Source: Streptomyces caelestis (GTDB lineage: Bacteria; Actinomycetota; Actinomycetes; Streptomycetales; Streptomycetaceae). From it: a stretch of DNA of 64,000 nucleotides. Under the pieces are notes generated by a model. It was given only the letters and a program-made list of their open reading frames with translations, did not search any database and was not told where the DNA came from. Below, one piece after another: positions 1 to 8,021 of the stretch (within the stretch, counting starts at the first letter, position 1; each line of letters begins with the position of its first letter). Location: contig NZ_LGCN01000210.1 of the NCBI RefSeq assembly GCF_001279005.1, positions 186,001 through 250,000 of the forward strand, in the 5' to 3' direction. The position numbers and the translations under genes were made by a program.

Positions 1-110
1 CGGTCCAGGAGCCGCCGTACGGTGCTCAGCGCGCGCGGGTCGCGGCTGCCGTGGGCCACGACGACGAGGGCGGGCCGGGTGTCGCGGTCGTTCAGGGGGT
101 ACGCCGTCAT
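1..110 (-). CDS. Sirohydrochlorin chelatase (CbiX/SirB-like), N-terminal fragment
   Basis: Only the first 36 or so residues are in the window; the gene runs off the left edge. The reading frame starts at an ATG complementary to 108-110 and gives the segment PALVVVAHGSRDPRA, the N-terminal metal-binding-His signature (VAHGSR) of CbiX/SirB chelatases. These insert Fe or Co into sirohydrochlorin. Its position beside nitrate and nitrite reductase genes fits a ferrochelatase making siroheme for NirB. The call rests on a short stretch, but that signature is distinctive. Confidence 0.8.
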   Translation of the reverse strand, partial: MTAYPLNDRDTRPALVVVAHGSRDPRALSTVRRLLD

Positions 111-322
111 GCACCGATCGTGGACGCGGCACGTTGCCTTCCCGTTGCGCGGATGTGACGGGCGTTTTCCAGCGGTTCACCCCGCGGACGGCGGCGGGTG
201 TGAGGCGGTCCGGCCCGCCGGTTCACCCCGAGCCGTGAAACCGGTCACAGGGAGTGGGGCGAACCGGAAGGCCCGGCGGGGCGTCTCCCCCGGTCGAGGA
301 CCGACCGGGGAGGGCCCGTCCG

Positions 323-1030
323 ATGCGCCGTTTCAGAGTCCGCCGTCCGCGTCCGCCGCGTACCCGCACGGAGTGGCGGCGGCTCGTGCGGGCGGTGGTG
401 GCGGTGTGCGTGCTGGCGCTGCTGCCGGCGGCCTGGCTGCGCGTGACGACGGACGACCGGCTGCGCACCGCCGCCGACGTGCCGCGCACCGACGTCGCCG
501 TGGTCTTCGGCGCGGGGCTGTGGGACGGGGAGCCGTCGCCGTACCTCGCGCGCCGGCTGGACGCGGCGGCGGAGCTGTACCGCGCGGGGCGGATCGAGGT
601 GGTGCTGGTCACCGGCGACAACAGCCGCGAGGAGTACGACGAGCCGGACGCGATGCGCGCCTACCTCACCCGGCACGGCGTCCCCGGCACGCGGATCGTC
701 AGCGACTACGCGGGCTTCGACACCTGGGACTCCTGCGTCCGCGCGAAGAAGATCTTCGGCGTGGACCGCGCGGTGCTGATCAGCCAGGGCTTCCACATCC
801 GCCGCGCGGTGGCCCTGTGCGAGGCGGCCGGCGTCACCCCGTACGGCGTCGGCGTCGACGACCGCCACGACGTGACCTGGTACTACGGGGGCGTCAGGGA
901 GATCTTCGCGGCGGGCAAGGCGGCACTGGACGCCGCGTTCCGCCCGGACCCGCACTTCCTCGGCCCGAGGGAGCCGGGGGTGGGGCGGGCGCTGGCCGGC
1001 GTCCACGACGGCTCCGGGACGTCGGACTGA
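323..1030 (+). CDS. SanA/YdcF-type DUF218 membrane protein
   Basis: 235 residues from the ATG at 323, chosen because GGGGAGGG lies a few bases upstream; an in-frame ATG at 254 would add an unlikely basic tail. An Arg-rich N-terminus precedes one membrane segment (about residues 21-39). The DUF218 core follows: VVFGAGLWDGEPS, then ARRLDAAAELYRAG, VTGDN and a conserved acidic and His set ending in SQGFHIRRA. In E. coli SanA belongs to this family and affects envelope permeability. The reaction catalysed is not established for the family. Transcribed away from the chelatase gene. Confidence 0.85.
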   Translation: MRRFRVRRPRPPRTRTEWRRLVRAVVAVCVLALLPAAWLRVTTDDRLRTAADVPRTDVAVVFGAGLWDGEPSPYLARRLDAAAELYRAGRIEVVLVTGDNSREEYDEPDAMRAYLTRHGVPGTRIVSDYAGFDTWDSCVRAKKIFGVDRAVLISQGFHIRRAVALCEAAGVTPYGVGVDDRHDVTWYYGGVREIFAAGKAALDAAFRPDPHFLGPREPGVGRALAGVHDGSGTSD

Positions 1031-1055
1031 CGCGCTGCGCATACTCCAGTATGCT
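1027..1055 (+). promoter_or_regulatory. Promoter with perfect palindrome for the toxin-antitoxin pair
   Basis: A -35-like CTGACG (1027-1032), a 17-bp spacer and a -10-like TATGCT (1050-1055) lie 7 bp before the antitoxin ATG, so the mRNA is probably leaderless. No Shine-Dalgarno is present. The perfect palindrome GCATACT-CC-AGTATGC (1039-1054) covers the spacer and most of the -10. That is where an autorepressing antitoxin would bind. The palindrome is seen directly; its use as an operator is inference. Confidence 0.6.
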
Positions 1056-1062
1056 CTCCTCC

Positions 1063-1311
1063 ATGGCGGATACGACGCGGATCACGGTGACGCTCCCGAC
1101 GGAGCAGGTCGCCGAACTGAAGAAGCTCACCGACAACGTCTCCGGCTATGTCGCCGAAGCGGTGGCGCGTCAGCTGCGGCACCAGCTGCTCGGGGCCGAT
1201 CTGCTGTGCCATCAGGAGGAGCACGGAGCCTTCACCGAGGAGGAGTTGGCGGAGGCCCACTCCCGGATCTTCGGGAACACCGGTGCCGGTGGGTCGGCGA
1301 GCGCGGCGTGA
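1063..1311 (+). CDS. Antitoxin of a type II toxin-antitoxin pair (ribbon-helix-helix-like)
   Basis: 82 residues from ATG 1063 (a second ATG at 1051 would lie inside the -10 element). The N-terminus DTTRITVTLPTEQVAELKKL has the short beta strand followed by helices of RHH/CopG-like antitoxins (TVTLP, then VAELKKLTDNVSGYVAEAV). The C-terminal half is acidic (QEEHGAFTEEELAEAH), as in segments that bind toxin. Its stop overlaps the toxin GTG by 4 bp (GTGA), so the two are translationally coupled. It probably binds the palindrome at 1039-1054 and neutralises the PIN protein. Confidence 0.75.
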   Translation: MADTTRITVTLPTEQVAELKKLTDNVSGYVAEAVARQLRHQLLGADLLCHQEEHGAFTEEELAEAHSRIFGNTGAGGSASAA

Positions 1312-1709
1312 GCGGGCACGTCGAGACCGTAGTCCTGGACGCCGAGGGCCTCTCCGCCTGGATCGCCCAGGACCGCAAGATCGCCGCGATGTTCCAGGTG
1401 TTCCATGCGACGGGTGCCGATTTCGTCGTCGGAGCCAACACCATCGTCGAAGTGAGTCACGCGCGGGTGAACACGGCCCGGCTGCGGTGGGCACTGTCCC
1501 GCGTCAGGGTCGAGCCGGTGACCGAGCAGGCGGCGAAAGCGGCGGCGGAGCTGCTCAAGTCCGTCGGCCTGCACGGGCACAAGTACGCGATCGACGCGAC
1601 GGTGGCCGAGATGGCGCTGCGCCAGCCGGGCCCGGTGGTCATACTGACGTCCGACATCGATGACATGTCCCGGCTGTGCGGTGACCGTGTCCGGCTCGTC
1701 GGCGTCTGA
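1308..1709 (+). CDS. PIN-domain ribonuclease toxin (VapC-like)
   Basis: 133 residues from a GTG overlapping the antitoxin stop. PIN acidic residues are visible in order: the N-terminal Asp in VVLDAEGLS, Glu in NTIVEVSHA, Asp in KYAIDATVAEMAL, and Asp in ILTSDIDDMSRL. This spacing fits a metal-dependent RNase of about 130 residues. The toxin is expected to cut RNA when the labile antitoxin is lost. The pair sits between the DUF218 gene and nasA, so it looks like an insertion into a nitrogen-assimilation neighbourhood. Target RNA unknown. Confidence 0.85.
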   Translation: MSGHVETVVLDAEGLSAWIAQDRKIAAMFQVFHATGADFVVGANTIVEVSHARVNTARLRWALSRVRVEPVTEQAAKAAAELLKSVGLHGHKYAIDATVAEMALRQPGPVVILTSDIDDMSRLCGDRVRLVGV

Positions 1710-1762
1710 GCGGGGAGCCCGCCGGCGCCTCACCGCGGGCCGCCGACGGCGGGGAGGCCGCC

Positions 1763-1800
1763 GTACCCGGGGTGTAACAGCGGCCGGCGCGGTGCGTAAC
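1763..1800 (+). promoter_or_regulatory. GlnR-like box array upstream of nasA
   Basis: Pentamers GTACC (1763-1767), GTAAC (1774-1778), a weak CGGCG (1785-1789) and GTAAC (1796-1800) are each separated by 6 bp, the 11-bp rhythm of actinobacterial GlnR sites (gTnAc-n6-GaAAc). The last box ends 23 bp before the start codon, exactly as in the nir array at 6743-6780. GlnR control of nitrate assimilation is established in Streptomyces; binding here is inferred from spacing and partial matches. Confidence 0.55.
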
Positions 1801-1823
1801 ACCGGCGGCGCAGCCTGGGCCGT

Positions 1824-3986
1824 ATGCGAGAGACCGTGACGCCCACGCACTGCCCCTACTGCGCCCTGCAGTGCGGGATGAATCTGACGCCGGCCCCCGA
1901 CGGGAGAGCCGTCGAGGTGAGCGAGCGCGCGGACTTCCCGGTGAACCGGGGGGCGCTGTGCGGGAAGGGGCGCACGGCGCCCGCCGTGCTGTCGTCGAGC
2001 GTGCGGCTGACCTCGCCGCTGGTGCGCTCCGAGGGGGGCGCGCTGGCGCCGGCCTCCTGGGAGGAGGCGCTGGAGCGGGTCGCCGAGGGGCTGGGGCGGA
2101 CGCGTGCGGAGCACGGGGCGGACGCGGTCGGGGTGTTCGGCGGGGGCGGACTGACCAACGAGAAGGCGTACAGCCTGGGCAAGTTCGCGCGGGTGGTGCT
2201 GGGGACCTCCCAGATCGACTACAACGGGCGGTTCTGCATGTCGTCGGCCGCGGCGGCGGGGGGCAGGGCGTTCGGTCTCGACCGGGGACTGCCGTTCCCG
2301 CTGGAGGACATCCCGCGGACCGGGTGCGTGATCCTCGTCGGGTCGAACCCGGCGGAGACCATGCCGCCGTCGCTGCGGTACTTCACCGAGCTGCGGGAGA
2401 ACGGCGGCACGCTGATCGTCGTCGACCCGCGCCGCACGAGGACCGCCGAGCAGGCCGATCTGCACCTGGCGCCGCGCCCCGGCACCGATCTCGCGCTGGC
2501 GCTGGGCCTGTTGCACCTGATCGTCGCCGAGGGGCGCACCGACGAGGCGTACATCCGGGAGCGCACCAGCGGCTGGGAGGAGGCCCGGGCCGCCGCGATG
2601 GCGCACTGGCCGGAGTACGTGGAGCGCATCACCGGCGTGCCCGTCCCCCGGCTGCGGGAGGCGGTACGGCTGTTCTGCGCGCCGGAGGCCGCGATGGTGC
2701 TCACCGCGCGCGGGCCCGAGCAGCAGTCCAAGGGCACGGACACGGTGGGCGCGTGGATCAACCTGTGCCTGGCGACGGGGCGGGCGGGCCGGCCGCTGTC
2801 CGGGTACGGGTGCCTGACCGGGCAGGGCAACGGGCAGGGCGGGCGCGAACACGGCCAGAAGGCCGACCAGTTGCCCGGCTACCGCAAGCTCACCGACCCG
2901 GCGGCGCGGGCGCACGTCGCCGGGGTGTGGGGCGTGGACCCCGACGCGCTGCCGGGGCCGGGGCGCAGCGCGTACGAGCTGCTCGACGCGCTCGGCACGG
3001 ACATCCGCGCGCTGCTGCTGATGGGCTCCAACCCGGTGGTGTCGGCGCCGCGCGCCGCGCACGTCGAGGAGCGGATCCGCTCGCTGGACTTCCTGGCGGT
3101 GTGCGACGTCGTGCTGTCGGAGACGGCCGCGCTCGCCGACGTCGTCCTGCCGGTGACGCAGTGGGCGGAGGAGACGGGGACGACGACCAACCTGGAGGGC
3201 AGGGTGCTGCTGCGGCGGCGCGCGATCACGCCGCCGCGGGGCGTCCGCAGCGACCTGGAGGTCATGCACGAGCTGGCCGCGCGGCTGGGCGGGGAGGGGA
3301 GCCCGGAGAAGGGGTTCCCGACCGATCCCGAGGAGGTCTTCGAGGAGCTGCGCCGGGCCAGCGCGGGCGGGCCCGCGGACTACTCGGGGATCACCTACCG
3401 CAGGCTGGCGGAGGAGAGCGGCGTGTTCTGGCCGTGCCCGGCGCCCGGGGACCCGACGGGCGGCGTCCACCCCGGCACCCCCCGGCTCTTCCTCGACCGG
3501 TTCGCCACCGAGGACGGGCGGGCGCGGTTCGCGCCGGTCTCGCACCGGGCGGCCGCCGAGGAGCCCGACGCCGAGTACCCCGTGCTGCTGACCACCGGGC
3601 GGGTCGTGGCGCAGTACCAGTCCGGCGCCCAGACCCGGCGCGTGGACGAGCTGAACGCCGCCGCGCCCGGCCCGTTCGTGGAGCTGCACCCCCGGCTCGC
3701 GGAGCGGCTCGGCGCGGCCGAGGGCGACCCGGTGGCCGTGGTGTCCCGGCGGGGGCGGGCGGTGGCGCCGGCCAGGATCACGGCCGCGATCCGGCCGGAC
3801 ACGGTCTTCATGCCGTTCCACTGGGCCGGTGAGGGCCGTGCCAACACCCTCACCAACCCTGCCCTCGACCCGACCTCCCGCATGCCGGAGTTCAAGGTGT
3901 GCGCGGTCCGCGTGGAGGCCGTACGGCCCGTGCGGGCCGCTCGGTCCGTGCCGGCCGTCGTCCGGCCCGCCGTGTCCCCGGCGTGA
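1824..3986 (+). CDS. nasA: Assimilatory nitrate reductase catalytic subunit
   Basis: 720-residue molybdopterin oxidoreductase that reduces nitrate to nitrite in the cytoplasm. The N-terminal [4Fe-4S] ligands are C10, C13, C17 and C46 (THCPYCALQCGMN ... GALCGKG). The bis-MGD-binding core and the C-terminal molybdopterin-binding domain (TTGRVVAQYQSGAQTRR; MPFHWAGEGRANTLTNPA) are complete. There is no Tat signal and no extra C-terminal [2Fe-2S] domain. No clear Shine-Dalgarno precedes the ATG. Together with the NirB/NirD genes 3 kb downstream it would take nitrate to ammonium. Formate dehydrogenase-like paralogues share the fold, but context favours nitrate. Confidence 0.9.
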   Translation: MRETVTPTHCPYCALQCGMNLTPAPDGRAVEVSERADFPVNRGALCGKGRTAPAVLSSSVRLTSPLVRSEGGALAPASWEEALERVAEGLGRTRAEHGADAVGVFGGGGLTNEKAYSLGKFARVVLGTSQIDYNGRFCMSSAAAAGGRAFGLDRGLPFPLEDIPRTGCVILVGSNPAETMPPSLRYFTELRENGGTLIVVDPRRTRTAEQADLHLAPRPGTDLALALGLLHLIVAEGRTDEAYIRERTSGWEEARAAAMAHWPEYVERITGVPVPRLREAVRLFCAPEAAMVLTARGPEQQSKGTDTVGAWINLCLATGRAGRPLSGYGCLTGQGNGQGGREHGQKADQLPGYRKLTDPAARAHVAGVWGVDPDALPGPGRSAYELLDALGTDIRALLLMGSNPVVSAPRAAHVEERIRSLDFLAVCDVVLSETAALADVVLPVTQWAEETGTTTNLEGRVLLRRRAITPPRGVRSDLEVMHELAARLGGEGSPEKGFPTDPEEVFEELRRASAGGPADYSGITYRRLAEESGVFWPCPAPGDPTGGVHPGTPRLFLDRFATEDGRARFAPVSHRAAAEEPDAEYPVLLTTGRVVAQYQSGAQTRRVDELNAAAPGPFVELHPRLAERLGAAEGDPVAVVSRRGRAVAPARITAAIRPDTVFMPFHWAGEGRANTLTNPALDPTSRMPEFKVCAVRVEAVRPVRAARSVPAVVRPAVSPA

Positions 3987-4371
3987 ACGCGGGGCCGTGC
4001 GACGACATCGCCGGCGCGCCCGTCGTCCGGCACTCCCCCGCCGGCCCGGGCCGGCCACCGGAGCCCGAGGGCCCACATCACCGGCGGCACACCGGTGCGC
4101 GCTCCCCGCGGACGCGCCGGTCACCCGATCACCCCGTGTGCGCCACCTTCGGGTGCTTTGTCGCGACCGCATCCGCACGGCGTCGGTGACCTGCTGAAAC
4201 GCGGCGAGGAGGGCGGCCGTACGGGTACGTCCGCCACCCGTTCGGCCCGCCTCCCGACGCTTCCTCGGGGAGCGGGGGCGGCCCGATGGCACTTACCTCG
4301 AAGGGGCAGGGACGCGTCCGACGGCGGCACACGGGAATGCCGCGGGCCGTGGCCCGCCCGAGGGAGCATCG
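3987..4371. other. Intergenic, 385 bp, no gene recognised
   Basis: No open frame here has convincing coding character; overlapping frames look like antisense noise. The only clear structure is the palindrome GCGGGCC-gt-GGCCCGC at 4342-4357, just before the ribosome-binding region (AGGGAGC) of the next gene, where it could fold in the 5' leader. Confidence 0.5.
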
Positions 4372-4917
4372 ATGCGACGTACCGCCCGGCCGCTGACCGG
4401 CATGACCGGCGCCGCGCTCGCCGTGGCCGCCGCGGGGCTGCTCGCCGCGCCCGCGTACGCCGGGGAGCCCGCCGGCCCGCCGACCGGGAACCTGGAGGTG
4501 TACCCGTCCTCGGTCGCGCCCGGATCGCACGTCACGGTGAACACCGCGGCCTGCGGTGACGAGGGGACCGCGGCGGGCGACGCCACCGCCGTGGGATCCG
4601 GTCGGTTCACGCTGGCGCCGAGCACGCACGAACGGGACGCGATCGGACAGTTCAGGGTGCCGCCGAGCGCGCAGCCGGGGACGTACGAGATCGTCGCGAC
4701 GTGCGACGGGAGCAGCCGGCGGGTGGCCGGTGACCTGGTGGTCACGCTGACGCCCGACGCGCGGCAGATGGTTCCACGAGGAAGTGTGAAGACGGGGGTC
4801 GGGGGCGCTCTGGGCCCCGACCCCGTACAGACCGCGGCCGGCGTGACGGCTCTCGCCGTCGCCGCCGCGGGCGGTACCTGGCTCCTGCATCGCCGGGCGA
4901 GAGGCGATGGCATCTGA
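4372..4917 (+). CDS. Secreted, C-terminally membrane-anchored protein paired with a sortase
   Basis: 181 residues. Signal peptide about residues 1-30 (GAALAVAAAGLLAAPAYAGEP, cleavage near AYA-GE). The middle is an all-beta, Ig-like segment (LEVYPSSVAPGSHVTVNTAA ... GTYEIVATCDG) with a likely disulfide between the two Cys. A C-terminal hydrophobic helix (TAAGVTALAVAAAGGTWLL) ends in a basic tail HRRARGD. That is the outline of a sortase substrate, yet no LPXTG or LAXTG motif precedes the helix. The class F sortase gene follows 113 bp downstream on the same strand. Function unknown. Confidence 0.75.
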   Translation: MRRTARPLTGMTGAALAVAAAGLLAAPAYAGEPAGPPTGNLEVYPSSVAPGSHVTVNTAACGDEGTAAGDATAVGSGRFTLAPSTHERDAIGQFRVPPSAQPGTYEIVATCDGSSRRVAGDLVVTLTPDARQMVPRGSVKTGVGGALGPDPVQTAAGVTALAVAAAGGTWLLHRRARGDGI

Positions 4918-5030
4918 CGGGCACCCTCCGCTGCCCGTCCGCCGGTACCGCACCTCCCCTCCCCCTCCGGGTCCGACGCCCCTCGCGGCCCGGAGGGGGG
5001 CACGGGGCCCACTCGAGATGAGGTCAGTCC

Positions 5031-5684
5031 GTGATGCGCCGCAGGTTCCGCCGGACCGGGGGTCCGGGCAACACAGCGATAGCGGCCGTCACGGTGTGCG
5101 CGCTGTGTGCGGGGATGTGGCTGCTGCTCGACGGGACCGGGACGCAGGCGCCGCCGCAGCCGTCCGCCGCCCAGGCGCGCACGGGGGACGACGACCGCAG
5201 CGCGGGCCGGAGTGCGGCCCCCGCGCTGCCGCCCTCCCCTCCCGACCGCGTCCGCATCCCCGCGATCGACGTGGACGCGCCCCTGACCGGCCTCGGCCTG
5301 ACGAGCACCGGCAGCCTCGACGTCCCCCCGGCCGACCGCGCGAACCTGGCCGGCTGGTACGAGGCCGGAGCCACCCCCGGCGAGAGGGGCACCGCGATCG
5401 TCGCGGGCCACGTCGACAACGCCGACGGCCCCGCCGTCTTCTACTCGCTCGGCGCCCTGCGCAAGGGCAGCACCATCGAGGTGGACCGCCGCGACGGCAC
5501 CGTCGCCGTGTTCACGGTGGACGCCGTCGAGGTGTACGACGCGCGGGACTTCCCCGACGGGAAGGTGTACGGCACGGCGCCCCGCCCCGAGCTGCGGGTC
5601 ATCACCTGCGGCGGGGGCTACTCCCGGACCACCGGCTACCGGGGGAACGTCGTCGTGTACGCCCATCTGACCGGCAGCCGCTGA
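5031..5684 (+). CDS. Class F-type sortase
   Basis: 217 residues with an N-terminal membrane helix (about 16-34) and a Pro-rich linker. The sortase domain shows the catalytic His in AIVAGHVDNADG and Cys in LRVITCGGGYS, followed by the Arg-containing loop SRTTGYRGNVVVYAHL. Sortases cleave a sorting signal and transpeptidate the protein to the cell wall. Actinobacterial class F enzymes are typically coded beside one secreted protein, as here. ATG 5031 is followed at once by a second ATG, which is equally possible. Confidence 0.9.
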   Translation: MMRRRFRRTGGPGNTAIAAVTVCALCAGMWLLLDGTGTQAPPQPSAAQARTGDDDRSAGRSAAPALPPSPPDRVRIPAIDVDAPLTGLGLTSTGSLDVPPADRANLAGWYEAGATPGERGTAIVAGHVDNADGPAVFYSLGALRKGSTIEVDRRDGTVAVFTVDAVEVYDARDFPDGKVYGTAPRPELRVITCGGGYSRTTGYRGNVVVYAHLTGSR

Positions 5685-5780
5685 GCCGGAGGACGCCGGC
5701 CGGGGACGGACCGCGAGCGCCGGGGGGCGGGGGCGCCGTCGGCGTCGACGACCACCCGGCCGGCGCCCGCCCGGGCCGGC

Positions 5781-5820
5781 CGGCGCCGGGACGCTCAAGC
5801 CGGCGCCGGGAGGCTCAGGC
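5781..5820. repeat. Two tandem 20-bp units at the 3' end of the TauE/SafE gene
   Basis: CGGCGCCGGGACGCTCAAGC (5781-5800) is followed directly by CGGCGCCGGGAGGCTCAGGC (5801-5820), 17 of 20 bases identical. The second unit contains the stop codon of the minus-strand permease, and the first repeats it just beyond. Confidence 0.8.
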
Positions 5821-6597
5821 CAGCCACTGCTCGTACGCCAGGTTCGCCACCAGCGCGAAGACCACCGTCAGCAGGACGACGCGGACGAAGCCGCTGCCCT
5901 TCTTCAGCGCCGTGTGCGCGCCGAGCGTGCCGCCCGCCAGGTTGAACACCGCCATCAGCGCCGCCAGCTGCCACAGCACCGCGCCCTGCCAGGCGAAGGT
6001 GGCGAGGGCCCCGGCGTTGGTGCAGCAGTTGACGATCTTGGCGGTGGCGGAGGCGGTGACCAGGTCGAGGTGGAGCAGGGCGGTGAGCGCCAGGACGAGG
6101 AACGTGCCGGTGCCGGGGCCGATGAGCCCGTCGTAGAAGCCGATGCCGAGGCCGGCCAGGCCGATCGCGGCGAGGATCTGGCGGCGGGTCGCCGGACCGG
6201 TGGCGGGGGCCGTGCCGAAGGCGGGGCGCAGGATCACGAAGGCGGCCACCGCGAGCAGCACCACCATGATCACCGGCTTGAGGACCTCGGTGCTCATCCC
6301 GGCCGCGAAGAACGCCCCGGCCGACGATCCGGCGAGGGCCGCGAGGCCGATGCGCACGGCGGTCCTCACGTCGACCGGCGCCTTGCGGGCGTACGTCACC
6401 GCCGCGCCCGTGGTGCCGACGATCGCGACCGCCTTGTTGGTGCCGAGCGCGTGCGCGGCGGGGGTGCCGGCGGGCAGGCCGAGCAGCAGGGCGGGCAGGA
6501 GCAGCAGCCCGCCGCCGCCGACCACGGCGTCGATCCAGCCGGCGGCGAGGGCGGCCAGACAGAGCAGGACGACCGTGGTCAGGGAGATGTCGGGCAT
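5815..6597 (-). CDS. TauE/SafE (TSUP) family membrane permease
   Basis: 260 residues and about eight hydrophobic helices. The two family half-motifs are visible: GGGGLLLLPALLLGLPAGTPAAHALGTNK near the N-terminus (broken here only for description: GGGGLLLLPALL, then AHALGTNK) and GIGFYDGLIGPGTGTFL in the second half. TSUP proteins export or import small organic or sulfur anions such as sulfite, sulfoacetate or taurine-derived anions. The substrate here is unknown. It is transcribed divergently from the nir operon, whose GlnR-like array lies in the shared 206-bp intergenic region, so co-regulation is possible. Confidence 0.85.
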   Translation of the reverse strand: MPDISLTTVVLLCLAALAAGWIDAVVGGGGLLLLPALLLGLPAGTPAAHALGTNKAVAIVGTTGAAVTYARKAPVDVRTAVRIGLAALAGSSAGAFFAAGMSTEVLKPVIMVVLLAVAAFVILRPAFGTAPATGPATRRQILAAIGLAGLGIGFYDGLIGPGTGTFLVLALTALLHLDLVTASATAKIVNCCTNAGALATFAWQGAVLWQLAALMAVFNLAGGTLGAHTALKKGSGFVRVVLLTVVFALVANLAYEQWLA

Positions 6598-6742
6598 GGC
6601 CGTGAGCCTAGGGACGGGGTAGATGCTGCGTCCATCAAGATGAGCGTTTGTTGAGGTTGGCGCGGGGCCGGCCCCCTCACACCCGGTCCCCGTCCGGGGC
6701 CCGGAACCCTCACACCCCTGCCCGCTCCCCGCTGAGGGCAGC

Positions 6743-6780
6743 GTTCCGCACGGGAAACAGAGGTGATGCCACCGGGTAAC
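6743..6780 (+). promoter_or_regulatory. GlnR-like box array upstream of the nir operon
   Basis: GTTCC (6743-6747), GAAAC (6754-6758), a weak GATGC (6765-6769) and GTAAC (6776-6780), each spaced by 6 bp. The first pair is close to the gTnAc-n6-GaAAc consensus. The array ends 23 bp before the ATG at 6804, the same distance as the nasA array. Binding is inferred. Confidence 0.6.
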
Positions 6781-6803
6781 ACCCGCACCGCACGCTCGGG
6801 GAC

Positions 6804-8021
6804 ATGACCTCGAACGAGCGTGTGGTGGTGATCGGCTCCGGCCTCGCGGGCGTACGACTCGCCCGGCGGCTCGGCGAGCTCGGCACGCCCGTGACGCTGA
6901 TCGGCGAGGAGGAGCACCGCCCGTACAACAGGGTGCTGCTCGCCGAGGTGCTGGCCGGACGCTACAGCCCCGAGGTGATCGCCCTGCCGGCGCCCGCGGA
7001 GCTGACCCGCGCCCGGGTCACCGGCATCGACCGCGCCGGGCGGACCGTCGCCTGCGCGGACGGCTCGGTGATCGCATACGACAGGCTGGTCCTGGCCACC
7101 GGCTCCAACCCCGTGCTGCCGCCGCTGCGCGGCCTGTTCACCGCCGGCCACGAGCTGCCCGAGGGCGTGCACGCGTTCCGCACCCTGGACGACTGCCTGG
7201 GCCTGGCCGGGGCGGTACGGCCCGGGGCGCGGGTGGTGGTGATCGGCGGCGGACTGCTCGGGGTCTCCGCGGCCCGCGCGCTCGCCGTGCGCGGCGCGCA
7301 GGTCGTCCTCGCCCAGCAGTCCGAGCGGCTCATGGAACGCCAGCTGGACCCGGCCGCCTCCCGGCTCGTCGAGCGGCACCTCGCCGGCCTCGGCGTGGAG
7401 GCGCACACCGAGTGCCGGGTGCGGGACGTGCGCTGCGTCGGCGGCGCGGTCCGCTCGGTGGAGCTGGCCGACGGCTACGCCCTCGACGCCGACCTCGTGG
7501 TCCTGGCCTGCGGGGTGCGCCCGCGCACCGGCCTCGCGCAGGCGGCGGGTCTGAAGGTCCGCAGGGGCGTCGTCGTCGACGACGAGCTGCGCACCTCCGA
7601 CCCGTACGTCCACGCCGTCGGCGACTGCGCCCAGCACGCCGGCACGGTGTACGGGCTGGCCGCCCCGGCCCTCGAACAGGCCGACGCGCTCGCCGCGCTG
7701 CTCGCCGGGGACGCCGGCGCCCGCTACACCGGCACCCGCTCCCTGACCCGGCTCACCCTCACTGGGCCGGACAGCCCCTTCGACCTGGCCGCCTTCGGCG
7801 AGACCGAGGCGCTGCCGGGCGACGACGTCGTCCAGCTCGCCGACGCCACCCGGGGCACCTACCGCAAGGTCGTCGTCCGCGACGACCGCCTGGTCGGCGG
7901 GGTCCTCGTCGGCGAACTCGGCACCGTCGGCGCCCTCGCACGCGCCTGGGAGGGAGCAGAGCCGCTCCCGTCCGCCGGCGGGCCCCTGCTCCACCTGCTC
8001 ACCAACGATGGAGGCTCCTGA
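6804..8021 (+). CDS. NirB-like NAD(P)H/FAD-dependent oxidoreductase (flavoprotein module only)
   Basis: 405 residues covering only the FAD/NAD(P)H part of nitrite reductase large subunits. A Rossmann motif for FAD is VVIGSGLAGVRLARRL (about 9-24); a second, for NAD(P)H, is VVVIGGGLLGVSAARAL (about 143-159). ATGSNP and the FAD-contacting VHAVGDCA are also present. There is no [2Fe-2S] or siroheme domain. It overlaps nirB by one base (TGATG), so the two are co-translated. It may pass electrons to NirB or to NasA, which lacks its own reductase here; that role is inference. Confidence 0.85.
   Translation: MTSNERVVVIGSGLAGVRLARRLGELGTPVTLIGEEEHRPYNRVLLAEVLAGRYSPEVIALPAPAELTRARVTGIDRAGRTVACADGSVIAYDRLVLATGSNPVLPPLRGLFTAGHELPEGVHAFRTLDDCLGLAGAVRPGARVVVIGGGLLGVSAARALAVRGAQVVLAQQSERLMERQLDPAASRLVERHLAGLGVEAHTECRVRDVRCVGGAVRSVELADGYALDADLVVLACGVRPRTGLAQAAGLKVRRGVVVDDELRTSDPYVHAVGDCAQHAGTVYGLAAPALEQADALAALLAGDAGARYTGTRSLTRLTLTGPDSPFDLAAFGETEALPGDDVVQLADATRGTYRKVVVRDDRLVGGVLVGELGTVGALARAWEGAEPLPSAGGPLLHLLTNDGGS

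Noticed and set aside
1212..4292. A 1,000-residue open frame antisense to nasA
   Set aside because: Arg/Pro/Gly-rich translation without motifs; it is the usual antisense opening produced by high third-position GC.
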